Source of the DNA: an uncultured Myxococcales bacterium
Lineage (GTDB): Bacteria; Myxococcota_A; UBA9042
NCBI GenBank assembly: GCA_937910235.1
Contig: CALENB010000519.1
Span: forward strand, 1 to 32,880
Direction of reading: 5' to 3'
DNA length: 32,880 nucleotides
Shown in pieces: positions 1 through 11,129 of this stretch. Position 1 is the stretch's first letter. Every line of letters begins with the position of its first letter. The notes beneath the pieces are model-generated. The model was not told the origin of the DNA, ran no database searches, and worked only from the letters and a program-made list of their open reading frames with translations. The position numbers and the translations under genes are program-made.

Positions 1-45
1 TGCGACGACAGTGTGACCAATCTTGTGGTTCAGAATGCTGTTCAT
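1..45 (-). CDS. 5' end of an unidentified gene (partial, 15 codons)
   Basis: Only the first 15 codons lie in the window, reading MNSILNHKIGHTVVA, and the frame is still open at base 1. The start is chosen because a strong Shine-Dalgarno (AAAGGAGA, bases 58-51) sits 6 bases before the ATG at 45-43. It lies 84 bases downstream of the trypsin-like lipoprotein gene on the same strand, with a GC-rich hairpin in between. Too little is visible to assign a family or function. Confidence 0.6.
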   Translation of the reverse strand, partial: MNSILNHKIGHTVVA

Positions 46-88
46 CTCTCTCTCCTTTGTGCGCGAGTGCTGCTGCTGCAGTCCGATT

Positions 89-114
89 GGGGCGCGCGAT
101 TCACCGTGCGCCCC
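89..114. terminator. GC-rich hairpin, terminator-like
   Basis: Bases 89-98 pair with 105-114 in a 10-bp stem (one G-U pair) around a 6-base loop. It lies just past the stop of the trypsin-like gene and before the next minus-strand start. There is no T-tract on either strand, so it may be a weak or Rho-assisted terminator or an mRNA 3'-end stabiliser. Confidence 0.35.
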
Positions 115-129
115 ATGCGCCGGTGGTGA

Positions 130-1179
130 TTACTTGAGTCGTTGTTCCCAAGCGACGCGACCGAGGGCGACGATGCCGCAGGCCTGCTTGGTCATCTTCT
201 TCGGGTTGACGAGGACCACCGCGTACACGCCGGGACCAGGGGTGCCCCACGCGGCGAAGAGGTTCTTCGTCAACAAGCCTTTGCTCATCAGGCTGCTGCC
301 GCGAACGAGGCCGAAAAACAGGGGCGTTCCCTCGGTCTGGAACTGCACGGCCGCGATGATGTCGGCGGTCCCGACGACCGCGATAGGCGCGACGATCTTC
401 TGGCCGGGGTTGAGGCAGAACTTCCGCTTCACCGCGAACGCCATCGGCAGCTTGCTCGGCTGGAAGGCCTCCTTGAGCGTCGCGCCGCCGTTGCGTTTGC
501 CCTTCTTAAGCACACGATTCACAACCCAGGCCGGCGTCGCGAAAGACTGCCGCAGCCGCAGGTTGATGCTCTTGTTGATGCCGATGAGCCGGCCGCCGTC
601 ATCGAACAGCGGCCCGCCGGAGCTACCGGAGGAGATGTCGGCGCTGTGGACGATGTTCTCGTAGTTGCCGCGCTTGAGGTAGTTGGTGACTTGACCGTTG
701 TAGACCGAGAGGCCCTGCCCGCCGGTGTTGCCGATGGCCAACACCTTCGTGCCGCGCAGCTCTTTGGGGTCATCAGGGCGCTCCTCGAGCACCTCGGTCG
801 CGACGCCGTCATTGCCGCGTGCGGCGTGCAGCACGGCGATGTCGTTCGACGAGTCCAGCGCCATGATTTTGGTGAAGGTGAACGTGCGACCCCGGTCATC
901 CACGCCCTGAAGGCTCAACGCGCGCGTGGCGACGTGGGCGTTGGTGACCATGGTGTGCTCGTCGATCCAAACCCCCGAACCAGCCCACCCGACCGGCGCC
1001 ACCGAGGTGCCTTTAAAGGCGTATCCCTTGGCTTTGAGCGCCAAAGTCTGATCCCGCCACTGGTTGGCTGGGCTGCAGGCGCCGAGCCCAAGCGTCACGA
1101 TCAGGGCGAGGCCCAGGTTGCGTGTGAGGCCCGCGTATCGGACGACCCATGCTGCAAACATCGTCGATGTCCTGCTCAT
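130..1179 (-). CDS. Trypsin-like (S1C/DegP-type) serine protease lipoprotein
   Basis: A 349-residue exported serine endopeptidase without a visible PDZ domain. The start at 1179 is preferred over the longer frame because AAGGAAAGAGG precedes it and a basic n-region plus hydrophobic segment follows directly. The lipobox LGAC places the lipidated Cys at residue 35. The catalytic triad is visible: His82 in TNAHVAT, Asp113 in SSNDIAVL and Ser187 in GSSGGP. About 130 residues after the protease core, rich in beta-strand-like sequence, match no family I can name. A sigma70-like promoter about 130 bases upstream suggests transcription apart from the M48 gene behind it. A periplasmic quality-control or processing role is inferred from the family. 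Confidence 0.88.
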   Translation of the reverse strand: MSRTSTMFAAWVVRYAGLTRNLGLALIVTLGLGACSPANQWRDQTLALKAKGYAFKGTSVAPVGWAGSGVWIDEHTMVTNAHVATRALSLQGVDDRGRTFTFTKIMALDSSNDIAVLHAARGNDGVATEVLEERPDDPKELRGTKVLAIGNTGGQGLSVYNGQVTNYLKRGNYENIVHSADISSGSSGGPLFDDGGRLIGINKSINLRLRQSFATPAWVVNRVLKKGKRNGGATLKEAFQPSKLPMAFAVKRKFCLNPGQKIVAPIAVVGTADIIAAVQFQTEGTPLFFGLVRGSSLMSKGLLTKNLFAAWGTPGPGVYAVVLVNPKKMTKQACGIVALGRVAWEQRLK

Positions 1180-1312
1180 GTTCCCTCTTTCCTTGCCGCG
1201 CGTCGGGGGTCGGTCCGTCAGCCCTACGTCAGGCCTCAGGGTGGTACGACGCCCGTGCGCGCGATTCGATCCAAAAAAGATGCGGGGGTTGCCCACGTAA
1301 TTGGTACCCAGG

Positions 1313-1341
1313 CCCATATCGCCCGACCATTGCAGCGTCAA
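1313..1341 (-). promoter_or_regulatory. sigma70-like promoter for the trypsin-like lipoprotein gene
   Basis: On the minus strand TTGACG (1341-1336) and TATGGG (1318-1313) are separated by exactly 17 bases. This gives a predicted leader of about 130 bases before the start at 1179. The -35 box matches consensus at 5 of 6 positions and the -10 at 3 of 6. Confidence 0.45.
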
Positions 1342-1386
1342 CCTGCTGAACTCGAAGGGTGATCCCCCAGGTGATGGCGAGCGCGC

Positions 1387-2307
1387 CTACTGGCTGAACT
1401 CGGTTTGACTCAGGCCCGGCGGCACCGGGATCGCCATCTCTTCCCGTGGCGGCGCCATGGCGCGCTGCGGCTCCACGCGGGCGGCGAGCGGTCGCGGCGC
1501 GACGTCGGGCAGGCCCAAGCCCCAGGCCTCGCCGGCGAGGATGACGGACTCCATCCGCTCTAAGTTTGGCGGGTACGTCGAGTAGAACGTCAGCAGGGTG
1601 ACGCCGATCTGCCGCTTCGCGCTGCGCCACTGCTCCCGCGCCGCGACCAGGTTGGTGCGGGCGGCCATGGTGATGCCGACCGTCATGCTCATCAGCCCGC
1701 GCAGCGCGATGCTAGTGTCGCCAACGCAGGCCAGCGCGATGCGATCGCACGACAGCTCCATGCAGCGGCGGTGGTACATGCCGAGGAACGGGATCCACGC
1801 GCCGAGACGCACCAGCCGATACTTCCAGTCGAGGTGGCCACAGGCGTGGTGACCCATCTCATGACCCACCAAAAAGCCGAGATCTTCGGGATCTCCGCCC
1901 AACATCAGCGCGTCGACGGCGCCGCTGTAGAGCACGATGATGCGAGAGCCGACGGTCTTGGCGGCGAAGGCGTTCCACAGGCTCTGCTGCACGATGTAGA
2001 CCTCCGGCCGCGGCACACCCAGCCGCCGCGAGAAGTTCTCCGCCATGGCGTCGATCTCTGGGTACTGCGCCGGTCCCACCAACATGCCGTGGCCACGAAA
2101 GTAGGACAGCATCATCCACTCCAGCGCGAAATAGAGCGCGGAGTAGCCCGCAGCGATGAGCAGCAGGAGCCCGAGGCTGATGACCGTGTAGACCAGCAGC
2201 ACGATGCAGGCTGGGATCGCGCCGAAGAGCATGAACTTCTCAGCGCTCAACTCCCCAGGATCCCGCGTTTGAGTCAGATCGATCGGGGTAACTGGCCAGG
2301 GATGCAT
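1387..2307 (-). CDS. M48-family membrane zinc metallopeptidase
   Basis: A 306-residue membrane-anchored metallopeptidase of the M48 (HtpX/Ste24-like) family. Two hydrophobic segments (about residues 26-42 and 43-63) precede the catalytic domain. The zinc site is visible as HEMGH at residues 149-153, and the third ligand is expected to be Glu184 in ELSCD. The start at 2307 is chosen because CTGGAG precedes it; the longer frame would run into the S9 peptidase gene. The roughly 35-residue C-terminal tail is rich in Pro, Ala and Arg. The gene begins 62 bases after the S9 gene on the same strand and is probably co-transcribed. In this family the role is usually membrane-protein quality control; the substrate here is unknown. 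Confidence 0.87.
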   Translation of the reverse strand: MHPWPVTPIDLTQTRDPGELSAEKFMLFGAIPACIVLLVYTVISLGLLLLIAAGYSALYFALEWMMLSYFRGHGMLVGPAQYPEIDAMAENFSRRLGVPRPEVYIVQQSLWNAFAAKTVGSRIIVLYSGAVDALMLGGDPEDLGFLVGHEMGHHACGHLDWKYRLVRLGAWIPFLGMYHRRCMELSCDRIALACVGDTSIALRGLMSMTVGITMAARTNLVAAREQWRSAKRQIGVTLLTFYSTYPPNLERMESVILAGEAWGLGLPDVAPRPLAARVEPQRAMAPPREEMAIPVPPGLSQTEFSQ

Positions 2308-2369
2308 GGGGATCTCCAGAGGGTTGGGTGGGTACGCGACCCAGGGTAGAGCACCGTCGGGCTCAACGG

Positions 2370-4496
2370 CTACTCTTTCTGCGCGGCCTTGGCGGACTTT
2401 TTCTTCGCGGCTTTTCCGAGCACCCACCGGTCAAACCACGCGACATCCCACGCCATCTTGGCTTGGCGATGGGTGTACGTCGTCAGTCCGTGCCCCTCAC
2501 CTGGGTACACCACCAGCTCGGTCGGCACCTTGAGGTACTGATCAAGCGCGCGAAACAGGCCGCGACTGTGCTGCGCCGGCACGCGCGGGTCGTGCTCGCC
2601 GACGTGGATAATCGTCGGCGTTTTGACCTTGTGCACGTTGTAGAGCGGCGAGCTCTTGGTCATCGCCGCGGCGCTCTCCCATGGCAGACCCTTGTTGTAG
2701 TTGATGACGTGACCTGGGGTGTCCTCGATCATCCACTGCATGGCGGTGTCGAACACGCCCGCGCCACTCGACGCCGCCTTGAAGCGCGTCGTCGCGGTGA
2801 TCAGGCAGTTCGTCAGGTAGCCACCGTTGCTCCACCCCATGACGCCGAGCTTGTCGGGGTTGGCGATGCCCCGCTTCACCATCGCGTCGACGCCAGAGAG
2901 GATATCAGCGACGTCGCGGTCGTTTTTGTGGCCGATCAGGTCGACGAGGAACTTGTCCCCGTAGCCTGTGGAACCCCGGTAATTCGGGCTCAGCAGCGCC
3001 CAACCGCGTGCGGCGAACAGCGTGCGACCGTAGATCCAGAAGCGCATCTCGAGCGCGGACGCGGAGGTCGGCCCGCCGTGAATCTCCACCACCATCGGCA
3101 AGGGACCGCTGCCCTTCTTGTAGCCCGGCGGCAGCTCGAGGATGCCCTCCACCGTCGTGCCGTCTTTGCTCTTCCAACGCACCGCTTCGATCTGCGGCAG
3201 CTTCCAGGTGTCGACCTGCGGGTTGACCGTGGTCAGGCGCTTGTACTGCGTCCCGCCCTTCAGCGGCAGCGTGAACACCTCTGGTGGGTGAGTCAGATCG
3301 CTCATGGCGACGGTGACGTCACGGCCGTTGCGGCTCAGATCGTACGCGTAGAGGTTGCCGCTCTTGGCTGCGGTGACGCGGCGCTGCGCCCCTTGCGTGC
3401 CGCCGTGCACCTTGGCCCAGCAGTACAGGCCGTGACGGGCGTCGCGGATGCCCTGCACGCAGAGCTCACTCTTGGCGCCATCCGCGCCGGGTTTCCAAGC
3501 GGCGTGTCCGCTGAGCGTGACCTCCCCGCCGCGGGGCAGCTTCCACGTCGCGCCCTGCTTGGTGCCGCTCACCGCGACGACGACGACCTCGCCCGGATAG
3601 CCGTCAAAATCAACGCGAAAGGCGAGTTTGTTGCCGTCGGGCGCGAAGGTCGGGCTCGTCAGCCAGCCGTAGGGCGACGGGGCGTCCTTGCGCCACAGAT
3701 CATCGTTCAACTCGGTCCACTGCTGGCTAGCTACGTCAAAGATCGCGACCTTCGACCACCCCTCATTGTCGATCAGCTGCCGGGTCGGCACGGTGATGGC
3801 GACGATGCGGGTCTGGTCGGACGACAGCGCGAGGCTGCGCACATAGCGGTCGGCCTTCTTGGTCAGTCGCCGCGTCCGCCACGTGCCCAGATCCAGGCGC
3901 CAGATGTGCGTCAGACGCGCCACGCCGCGGCCGTACGTGAGCTTGCCGTACTTGCCGCGCAAGCCCTTGTGCGGCCCAGAGGCGACGTGTTTTTTGCCCG
4001 TCGTGTAGACGATCGCGTGGCCGTCACCGCTGACCAGGAACGACTCGACGCCGCCCGATACACGCGTCACCGCCATGAGCCCGCTGCCATCTGGCCGGAT
4101 CCGCCAGACCTGTCGTTTGCCGTCGTAGGGCACCACGGCCGAGGGTCGCTTGCGATTGGACGCAAAGTAGATCCACGCGCTGTTGGCGCTCCACTGCGGG
4201 TGCAGATCCGCGGCGCTGTCAAACGTCAGGCGCTTGGTGGCGCGTGTGCGGGTGTTCACGACCCAGAGGTCGACGTTGCGGAGGGCTTGGCCTTTGACCC
4301 AGCGCGATTCGGCCCAAACGACGGCGGATCCGTCAGGTGAGATGGCGACTTGGGCGACGTGGGCGACGGTGAAATAATCGGCCGCGACGATGTCATGCGT
4401 GCGTGCGGCGAAGGCTGGCGCGGGGCAGGTGAGCAGCGCCGTGAGCGCGAGCGGGGCGAACAGACGCGGACCGATGGAGGGCGAGAGGCGTGGCAT
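2370..4496 (-). CDS. S9-family (prolyl oligopeptidase-like) serine peptidase, exported
   Basis: A 708-residue peptidase of the S9 acylaminoacyl/dipeptidyl peptidase type. The start at 4496 gives a clear signal peptide (residues 1-30, ending APAFA). Residues 40-430 carry WD/PD40-like beta-propeller repeats of the ISPDG and FAPDG type. The C-terminal alpha/beta-hydrolase domain has Ser556 in GWSNGGY, Asp636 in EHDPRVP and His669 in EGHG as the triad, plus the HGGP oxyanion segment. The tail is Lys/Ala-rich. It follows the nitrilase gene by 75 bases and precedes the M48 gene by 62, suggesting one transcript. It probably trims peptides in the periplasm. Confidence 0.92.
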   Translation of the reverse strand: MPRLSPSIGPRLFAPLALTALLTCPAPAFAARTHDIVAADYFTVAHVAQVAISPDGSAVVWAESRWVKGQALRNVDLWVVNTRTRATKRLTFDSAADLHPQWSANSAWIYFASNRKRPSAVVPYDGKRQVWRIRPDGSGLMAVTRVSGGVESFLVSGDGHAIVYTTGKKHVASGPHKGLRGKYGKLTYGRGVARLTHIWRLDLGTWRTRRLTKKADRYVRSLALSSDQTRIVAITVPTRQLIDNEGWSKVAIFDVASQQWTELNDDLWRKDAPSPYGWLTSPTFAPDGNKLAFRVDFDGYPGEVVVVAVSGTKQGATWKLPRGGEVTLSGHAAWKPGADGAKSELCVQGIRDARHGLYCWAKVHGGTQGAQRRVTAAKSGNLYAYDLSRNGRDVTVAMSDLTHPPEVFTLPLKGGTQYKRLTTVNPQVDTWKLPQIEAVRWKSKDGTTVEGILELPPGYKKGSGPLPMVVEIHGGPTSASALEMRFWIYGRTLFAARGWALLSPNYRGSTGYGDKFLVDLIGHKNDRDVADILSGVDAMVKRGIANPDKLGVMGWSNGGYLTNCLITATTRFKAASSGAGVFDTAMQWMIEDTPGHVINYNKGLPWESAAAMTKSSPLYNVHKVKTPTIIHVGEHDPRVPAQHSRGLFRALDQYLKVPTELVVYPGEGHGLTTYTHRQAKMAWDVAWFDRWVLGKAAKKKSAKAAQKE

Positions 4497-4571
4497 GAGG
4501 CGTCCTGGGTTGGGCGCGCAGGATGGTCGGCGGACGTGCGATTGGTCAACGCGCGCCGACACATCCTGGGC

Positions 4572-5591
4572 TCAGGCGCGACCGGCCCGGCGACGCTTCG
4601 GTTTGGTGGGCAAGCTCACCGCCTCGCCATACAGGTCGTCACGACGATCTTCGACGAGGCGCCACCCGCTGGGATCGTTGAGCCGGGACACCCGCGCCGG
4701 TACGTCGAAGAGCACCAGCTCCGGCACGCTGCGGTCCACCGGCGCGCGGCCATCGGGACCCGCGACATAGCTGCGACCGTAGAACGGCTGGCCCCAGGGC
4801 GGCTCCGCACCGAGTCGATTCGAGCCCGCGATCCAGACCCGGTAGCGCGCGGCGTCGACCGGAAACTCCAGCTCCCACATGCGCTCGGATTGCGCGCCAA
4901 ACGTCACGGCTGGCGCGAAGATGAGGAGGGCGCCGTTGGCGGCCAAAGAGCGGTGCACCCCGCCGAAGTGGCGGTCGTAGCAAATGCTGACGCCGATCGG
5001 CAGCCAGCGGGTGCGGAACACCGGAAACATCGGGTTTTTGGAGATGTTCGAGCCAGGCACCTGCACAGGAGCCGGTCCGTCGGGGGCCTGGTAGTAGAAC
5101 CGCTCGTGGAAGCTGCCCCGCTCATTGCTGCCGTCCGGCACGTGCGTCTTGCGGTAGCCGCCGAGCACCATCCCGTCCGCGTCGATGACCACCGCGGTGT
5201 TGTAGCGGACGCCTGTCGTGCGGCAGCGCTCGTAGATCGGCGCGACGATGACGACCTCAAGCTCCCGCGCCACGGCGGCGAAGCTGCGAACACTCGCCCC
5301 TTCCAGCGGATCTTCGGCGAGCGCCAGCCACATCGGATGACGGCTCAAGGCAAAGTAAGGCGTCGTGCAGAACTCCCCCAGACCGATCACTTGCGCGCCC
5401 TTCGCCGCGGCGGTGCGAATGAGGCCGATGTTGTGGGCGACGTTGGCCGCGCGCAGATCCTCGAGATGCGGGGCGAGGTCGTCTAGCTCGCGGACGTGTG
5501 CGGGCATATCAGCGTAGGCGTTGCGCGTCTCGGTCATGGCGCAACGCACCATCGCTGGGGGGCTTGTGGGGGATGTGATCGATCGGCTCAT
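4572..5591 (-). CDS. Nitrilase-superfamily carbon-nitrogen hydrolase (beta-ureidopropionase/N-carbamoyl amidase-like)
   Basis: A 339-residue cytoplasmic amidase that is expected to hydrolyse an N-carbamoyl or amide substrate. The nitrilase catalytic triad is visible: Glu73 in GLGEFC, Lys148 in YRKTHVPD and Cys204 in SICYD. The start ATG at 5591 shares one base with the stop of the upstream M20 gene (TGATG), so translation is probably coupled; a GTG one codon earlier is an alternative. The N-terminus is unusual: about 45 mostly polar or helical residues replace the usual first beta-strand of the fold before the first catalytic motif. Together with the M20 and XDH-like neighbours it points to ureide, purine or pyrimidine breakdown. 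The exact substrate cannot be read from sequence. Confidence 0.88.
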   Translation of the reverse strand: MSRSITSPTSPPAMVRCAMTETRNAYADMPAHVRELDDLAPHLEDLRAANVAHNIGLIRTAAAKGAQVIGLGEFCTTPYFALSRHPMWLALAEDPLEGASVRSFAAVARELEVVIVAPIYERCRTTGVRYNTAVVIDADGMVLGGYRKTHVPDGSNERGSFHERFYYQAPDGPAPVQVPGSNISKNPMFPVFRTRWLPIGVSICYDRHFGGVHRSLAANGALLIFAPAVTFGAQSERMWELEFPVDAARYRVWIAGSNRLGAEPPWGQPFYGRSYVAGPDGRAPVDRSVPELVLFDVPARVSRLNDPSGWRLVEDRRDDLYGEAVSLPTKPKRRRAGRA

Positions 5592-6856
5592 CACGCACGC
5601 TCCGCTTCGGTGGCCGGCGCTGGCTGCTCAGCGAGGCTCACCAGGGTTCGCAGCAGCACGTCGGCGCCCGCGATGAGGTGATGGGCGTCGGTGTGCTCTT
5701 CGACGTTGTGACTGATGCCGTTGACGCTCGGCACAAAGATCATCCCCGCCGGACACCGCCGACCGATGATCTGCGCGTCGTGTCCCGCGCCGCTGACCAT
5801 GGGTTTGTGCTGCAAGCCCAGCGCTCCGGCGTGTTCGGTGATCAGCGCGGCGACAGCTGGGTCGAAGGTGTGGGGCTCAAAACGCGCCATGCGCTCCTTG
5901 CGGAAAGTCACGCCCTCAGCGCCACAGACCGCCGTGACGAACGCGTCGAGGTCGGCCTCGGCCCGGGCGAGCTCTGCACCGTCGGTGTTGCGCAGGTCGA
6001 CCGTCATCTCCACCTGATTGGGCACGACGTTGACGAGGTTCGGCCCCAGCTGCAGGACGCCCACCGTGCCCACCATCGCTCCGGCATAGCGCTGCGTCAT
6101 GGCCCGCACCTCGCACGCGATGGTGGCCGCCACAAAACCGGCGTCGTGGCGCATGGCCATGGGGCACGTGCCGGCGTGATTGCTGACGCCACGAAAGAAG
6201 AAGCGCTGCCATGAGATGCCCTGCACCGCCGTCACAACACCGACGTCGAGCTTCTCAGCGTCGAGCACTGGGCCCTGCTCGATGTGCAGCTCAACGAAAG
6301 CGTGTGGCGTAGCGCCCGGCAACGAGGCGCCGCCAGCCTGACCGATGGCGAGGCACGCGTCGCCCGCCGCGACGCCCGCAGTGTCCGTGATCGCCCGCGC
6401 CTCGGCGAGGCTGAGATCGCCCACATACACCAACGAGCCCATCATGTCGGGCGGAAAGCGGCAGCCCTCCTCATTCGAGAAGATCGCCACCTCCAGCGGC
6501 CGGAGCGTGGTGATCTCCCGCGCGTTTAGCGTCTCGATGACCTGCAGCCCGGCGAGCACGCCGAGGTTGCCATCGTAGTTGCCACCGGTGCGCACGGTGT
6601 CGATGTGCGAGCCGGTCATCACAGCCGGCAAGCCGTCGTCGCGTCCCGCGCGACGACCGATGATGTTGCCGATCGGATCCACACGAACCTGCAGGCCAAG
6701 CTCCGCCATCCAGCCCGTCACCAGCGCCCGCCCGGCCTGGTCTTCCGCCGAAAAAGCGAGCCGACAGACGCCGCCGCCAGGCAACGCGCCGATGGCGCCG
6801 AGACTTTGAAGTCGGGCGAGCAGGCGGAGTCCGTCGATGTGTAGGTCGTCATCCAT
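5591..6856 (-). CDS. M20-family N-carbamoyl-amino-acid / allantoate amidohydrolase
   Basis: A 421-residue Zn-dependent amidohydrolase of the hydantoinase/carbamoylase group, which includes allantoate amidohydrolase, N-carbamoyl-L-amino acid hydrolase and beta-ureidopropionase. Visible metal-site residues are His84 (GSHIDTV), Asp95 (GGNYDGNLG), Glu129-Glu130 (SNEEG), His191 (ELHIEQGP) and His383 (GISHNVEEHTD). His227 in SNHAGT lies in the lid/dimer domain. The start at 6856 has GGAG about 9 bases upstream. It overlaps the nitrilase gene by one base (TGATG). Two carbamoyl-type hydrolases made in equal amounts from one message suggests consecutive steps on one ureido substrate, but which one is open. 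Confidence 0.92.
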   Translation of the reverse strand: MDDDLHIDGLRLLARLQSLGAIGALPGGGVCRLAFSAEDQAGRALVTGWMAELGLQVRVDPIGNIIGRRAGRDDGLPAVMTGSHIDTVRTGGNYDGNLGVLAGLQVIETLNAREITTLRPLEVAIFSNEEGCRFPPDMMGSLVYVGDLSLAEARAITDTAGVAAGDACLAIGQAGGASLPGATPHAFVELHIEQGPVLDAEKLDVGVVTAVQGISWQRFFFRGVSNHAGTCPMAMRHDAGFVAATIACEVRAMTQRYAGAMVGTVGVLQLGPNLVNVVPNQVEMTVDLRNTDGAELARAEADLDAFVTAVCGAEGVTFRKERMARFEPHTFDPAVAALITEHAGALGLQHKPMVSGAGHDAQIIGRRCPAGMIFVPSVNGISHNVEEHTDAHHLIAGADVLLRTLVSLAEQPAPATEAERA

Positions 6857-7032
6857 CCGTCATCTCCATCGGCGAGGAAAGCAGGCGAAAGGGCATGCTG
6901 CCGCATGCCACGATCGATGCAAGCGCTTGGGTGATTCTTCCGCTTTGCCGGCCAGCCAGTCCACCAAACGTCGCCCTGGACGGCGAGCTTGGCGTCAACG
7001 TCGACCTCGACCTGGCCTCGACTTCGGGTCGG

Positions 7033-9633
<2,601 letters not shown>

Positions 9634-9681
9634 GGTGTGCTCCGAGAGTCTGACGTGGCCGTGCGCGGGTGAGGCCGCAGC

Positions 9682-10797
9682 TTACCCCGCCGAGCGTGGT
9701 GGTGTCAGCACAGGCGTCGACCCTGAGTCCAGCGCCGGGTTCAGCGTCGGGTTCAGCGCCGGGTTCAGCGCCGCGGAGAGGATGGCCGTGGCGACTTGCA
9801 GGTCGGCGTCATCGACGTCCAGATGCATCACCGCGCGAAAGTGCTCGCCGTCACCCGTGATGCGGACGCCCGCGGCGGCGAGCAGCGCTACGAGGCCGGC
9901 GCTCTCGCCTGAAAGTCGCAGCGGGTGCGCCGCCGCAAGAGAGAATCGGACGAGGTTGGTCTGGGGCGGCACGACCTCGACATGGGCGATCGCGGCGAGC
10001 GCCGCGCCCAGGATGGCGGCTCGTCGATGATCTTCCGCCAAACGCGGGATGTGGTGGGCGAGCCCGTAACGCGCCGCCGCCGCCAGCAACCCGGTCTGCC
10101 GCATGAGGCCACCGAGGTAGCGGCGGATCCGCACGCCGCGCGCGCAGTGTTCGTGTGTACCGACGAGCAAGCTGCCGACCGGCGCGCCGAGTCCCTTGCT
10201 CATGCAGACGCTGAGCGTGTCGAACGGCGCCGCCAGCTCGGCCGGATCGGCGCCAGACGCCACCGCCGCGTTGAACAGTCGGGCGCCGTCGAGATGCATC
10301 GCGACGCCAGCCGGGCGCGCCAACGCGGCGACGGCGGCGGCGTGGCCAGCGGGCAACACCACGCCGCCTCGGTCGTTGTGGGTGTTCTCCAGACAGATGA
10401 GCCCAACCGGCGCGCTGCGACCCGCCGCAGCCATTGCGAGGTGGTGACGCACGTCCGCCAGCGGCAAGGTGCCGTCGACGCTGTCGAGCGGTCGCAGCAT
10501 CACACCCGAGATCGCCGCCGCGCCGCTGTATTCATGGTCGAGAATGTGGCTGGCCGCGTGGCACAAGACCTCATCGCCAGGCTGCGTCTGCAGACGAATC
10601 GCGATCTGATTGGCCATCACGCCCGATGGCACAAACAGCGCCGCCTCCTTACCCAACATCGCCGCGATCTCGGCCTCCAAGGCCAGCTGCGTCGGGTCAT
10701 CGCGGAACCCGTCGTCGCCGAGCTCCGCGGCCATCATGGCCTGTCGCATGGCCGCGCCAGGGCGCGTGACGGTGTCGCTGCGCAAATCTACGGTCAT
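9682..10797 (-). CDS. Low-specificity L-threonine aldolase (PLP enzyme)
   Basis: A 371-residue fold-type I PLP enzyme that cleaves L-threonine or allo-threonine to glycine and acetaldehyde. It begins MTVDLRSDTVTRP, the family signature, after a textbook GGAGG spaced 8 bases from the ATG, which settles the start against a longer frame. The PLP lysine is Lys201 in SVCMSKGLGAPVGS; His84 in SHILDHEYSG and Asp170 in HLDGARLFNA are the other cofactor and active-site residues. The last 25 or so residues form a Pro/Asn-rich extension (LNPALNPTLNPAL) encoded by a 12-base tandem repeat and are not typical of the family. It is the first gene of the minus-strand run, with a sigma70-like promoter 45 bases upstream. 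Confidence 0.93.
   Translation of the reverse strand: MTVDLRSDTVTRPGAAMRQAMMAAELGDDGFRDDPTQLALEAEIAAMLGKEAALFVPSGVMANQIAIRLQTQPGDEVLCHAASHILDHEYSGAAAISGVMLRPLDSVDGTLPLADVRHHLAMAAAGRSAPVGLICLENTHNDRGGVVLPAGHAAAVAALARPAGVAMHLDGARLFNAAVASGADPAELAAPFDTLSVCMSKGLGAPVGSLLVGTHEHCARGVRIRRYLGGLMRQTGLLAAAARYGLAHHIPRLAEDHRRAAILGAALAAIAHVEVVPPQTNLVRFSLAAAHPLRLSGESAGLVALLAAAGVRITGDGEHFRAVMHLDVDDADLQVATAILSAALNPALNPTLNPALDSGSTPVLTPPRSAG
9731..9772 (-). repeat. 12-base tandem repeat in the threonine aldolase C-terminus
   Basis: AGCGCCGGGTTC occurs three times in a row (9731-9766, the middle copy with one change) followed by half a copy. On the coding strand it gives the four-residue unit A-L-N-P. Being in frame with period 12, it can change length without breaking the gene. 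Confidence 0.8.
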
Positions 10798-11129
10798 CGT
10801 GTTCACCTCCGAGGCGGTCCGCGTCGCACTCACAAGTGGCGCGAGGCGCAGGCTACCGGCGCGCTGAGAGGGTGACAACGGCTGACCAGCGCGCCGTGAG
10901 CGCGAAGAACGCGAGGTTTGCGCGCTGCCAGAAGGGCGCGTTTTGGGGGCGGGTCTTGGCAAGCGGCCGCGATCTGATCCATGCTCGCCGCCGCGCCGCG
11001 CGCATTCCGCGCTGCCATCTCCGGCAGCCGTAGCGCACCACCGGCGCGTGCATCGCAGCTAGAGATGGCCTGAAGCAGACAAATTACGGCCGGTTAGGGT
11101 GGATTCTACCGCCGGAAAGAGAGCATAGC
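10798..11129. other. Divergent intergenic region, 332 bp
   Basis: This gap separates threonine aldolase (minus) from a small plus-strand gene. It holds the aldolase promoter and leader on the minus strand and a weak GC hairpin with four T's (10921-10944, plus strand) with no plus-strand gene before it. The last 40 bases are relatively AT-rich and end in a purine-rich ribosome site for the gene at 11130. I see no convincing -35/-10 pair for that gene and no other coding sequence. Confidence 0.5.
10850..10878 (-). promoter_or_regulatory. sigma70-like promoter for the threonine aldolase/XDH operon
   Basis: On the minus strand TTGTCA (10878-10873) and TAGCCT (10855-10850) are 17 bases apart. The predicted leader is about 45 bases and ends in GGAGG before the ATG at 10797. 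No other promoter-like pair stands out in this gap. Confidence 0.45.

Noticed and set aside
142-1362. 406-codon plus-strand frame opposite the trypsin-like lipoprotein
   Set aside because: Shadow of a gene with signal peptide, lipobox and triad.
2328-4340. 670-codon plus-strand frame opposite the S9 peptidase
   Set aside because: Same shadow composition, no motif and no start signal; the minus-strand gene has a complete catalytic triad.
6892-6909. GGCATG/CATGCC hairpin between the XDH and M20 genes as a terminator
   Set aside because: Six-base stem with no T-tract and within an apparent operon; not enough to call.
10921-10944. Stem of 6 bp followed by TTTT on the plus strand as a terminator
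   Set aside because: No plus-strand gene precedes it, and the stem is short; probably chance in GC-rich DNA.
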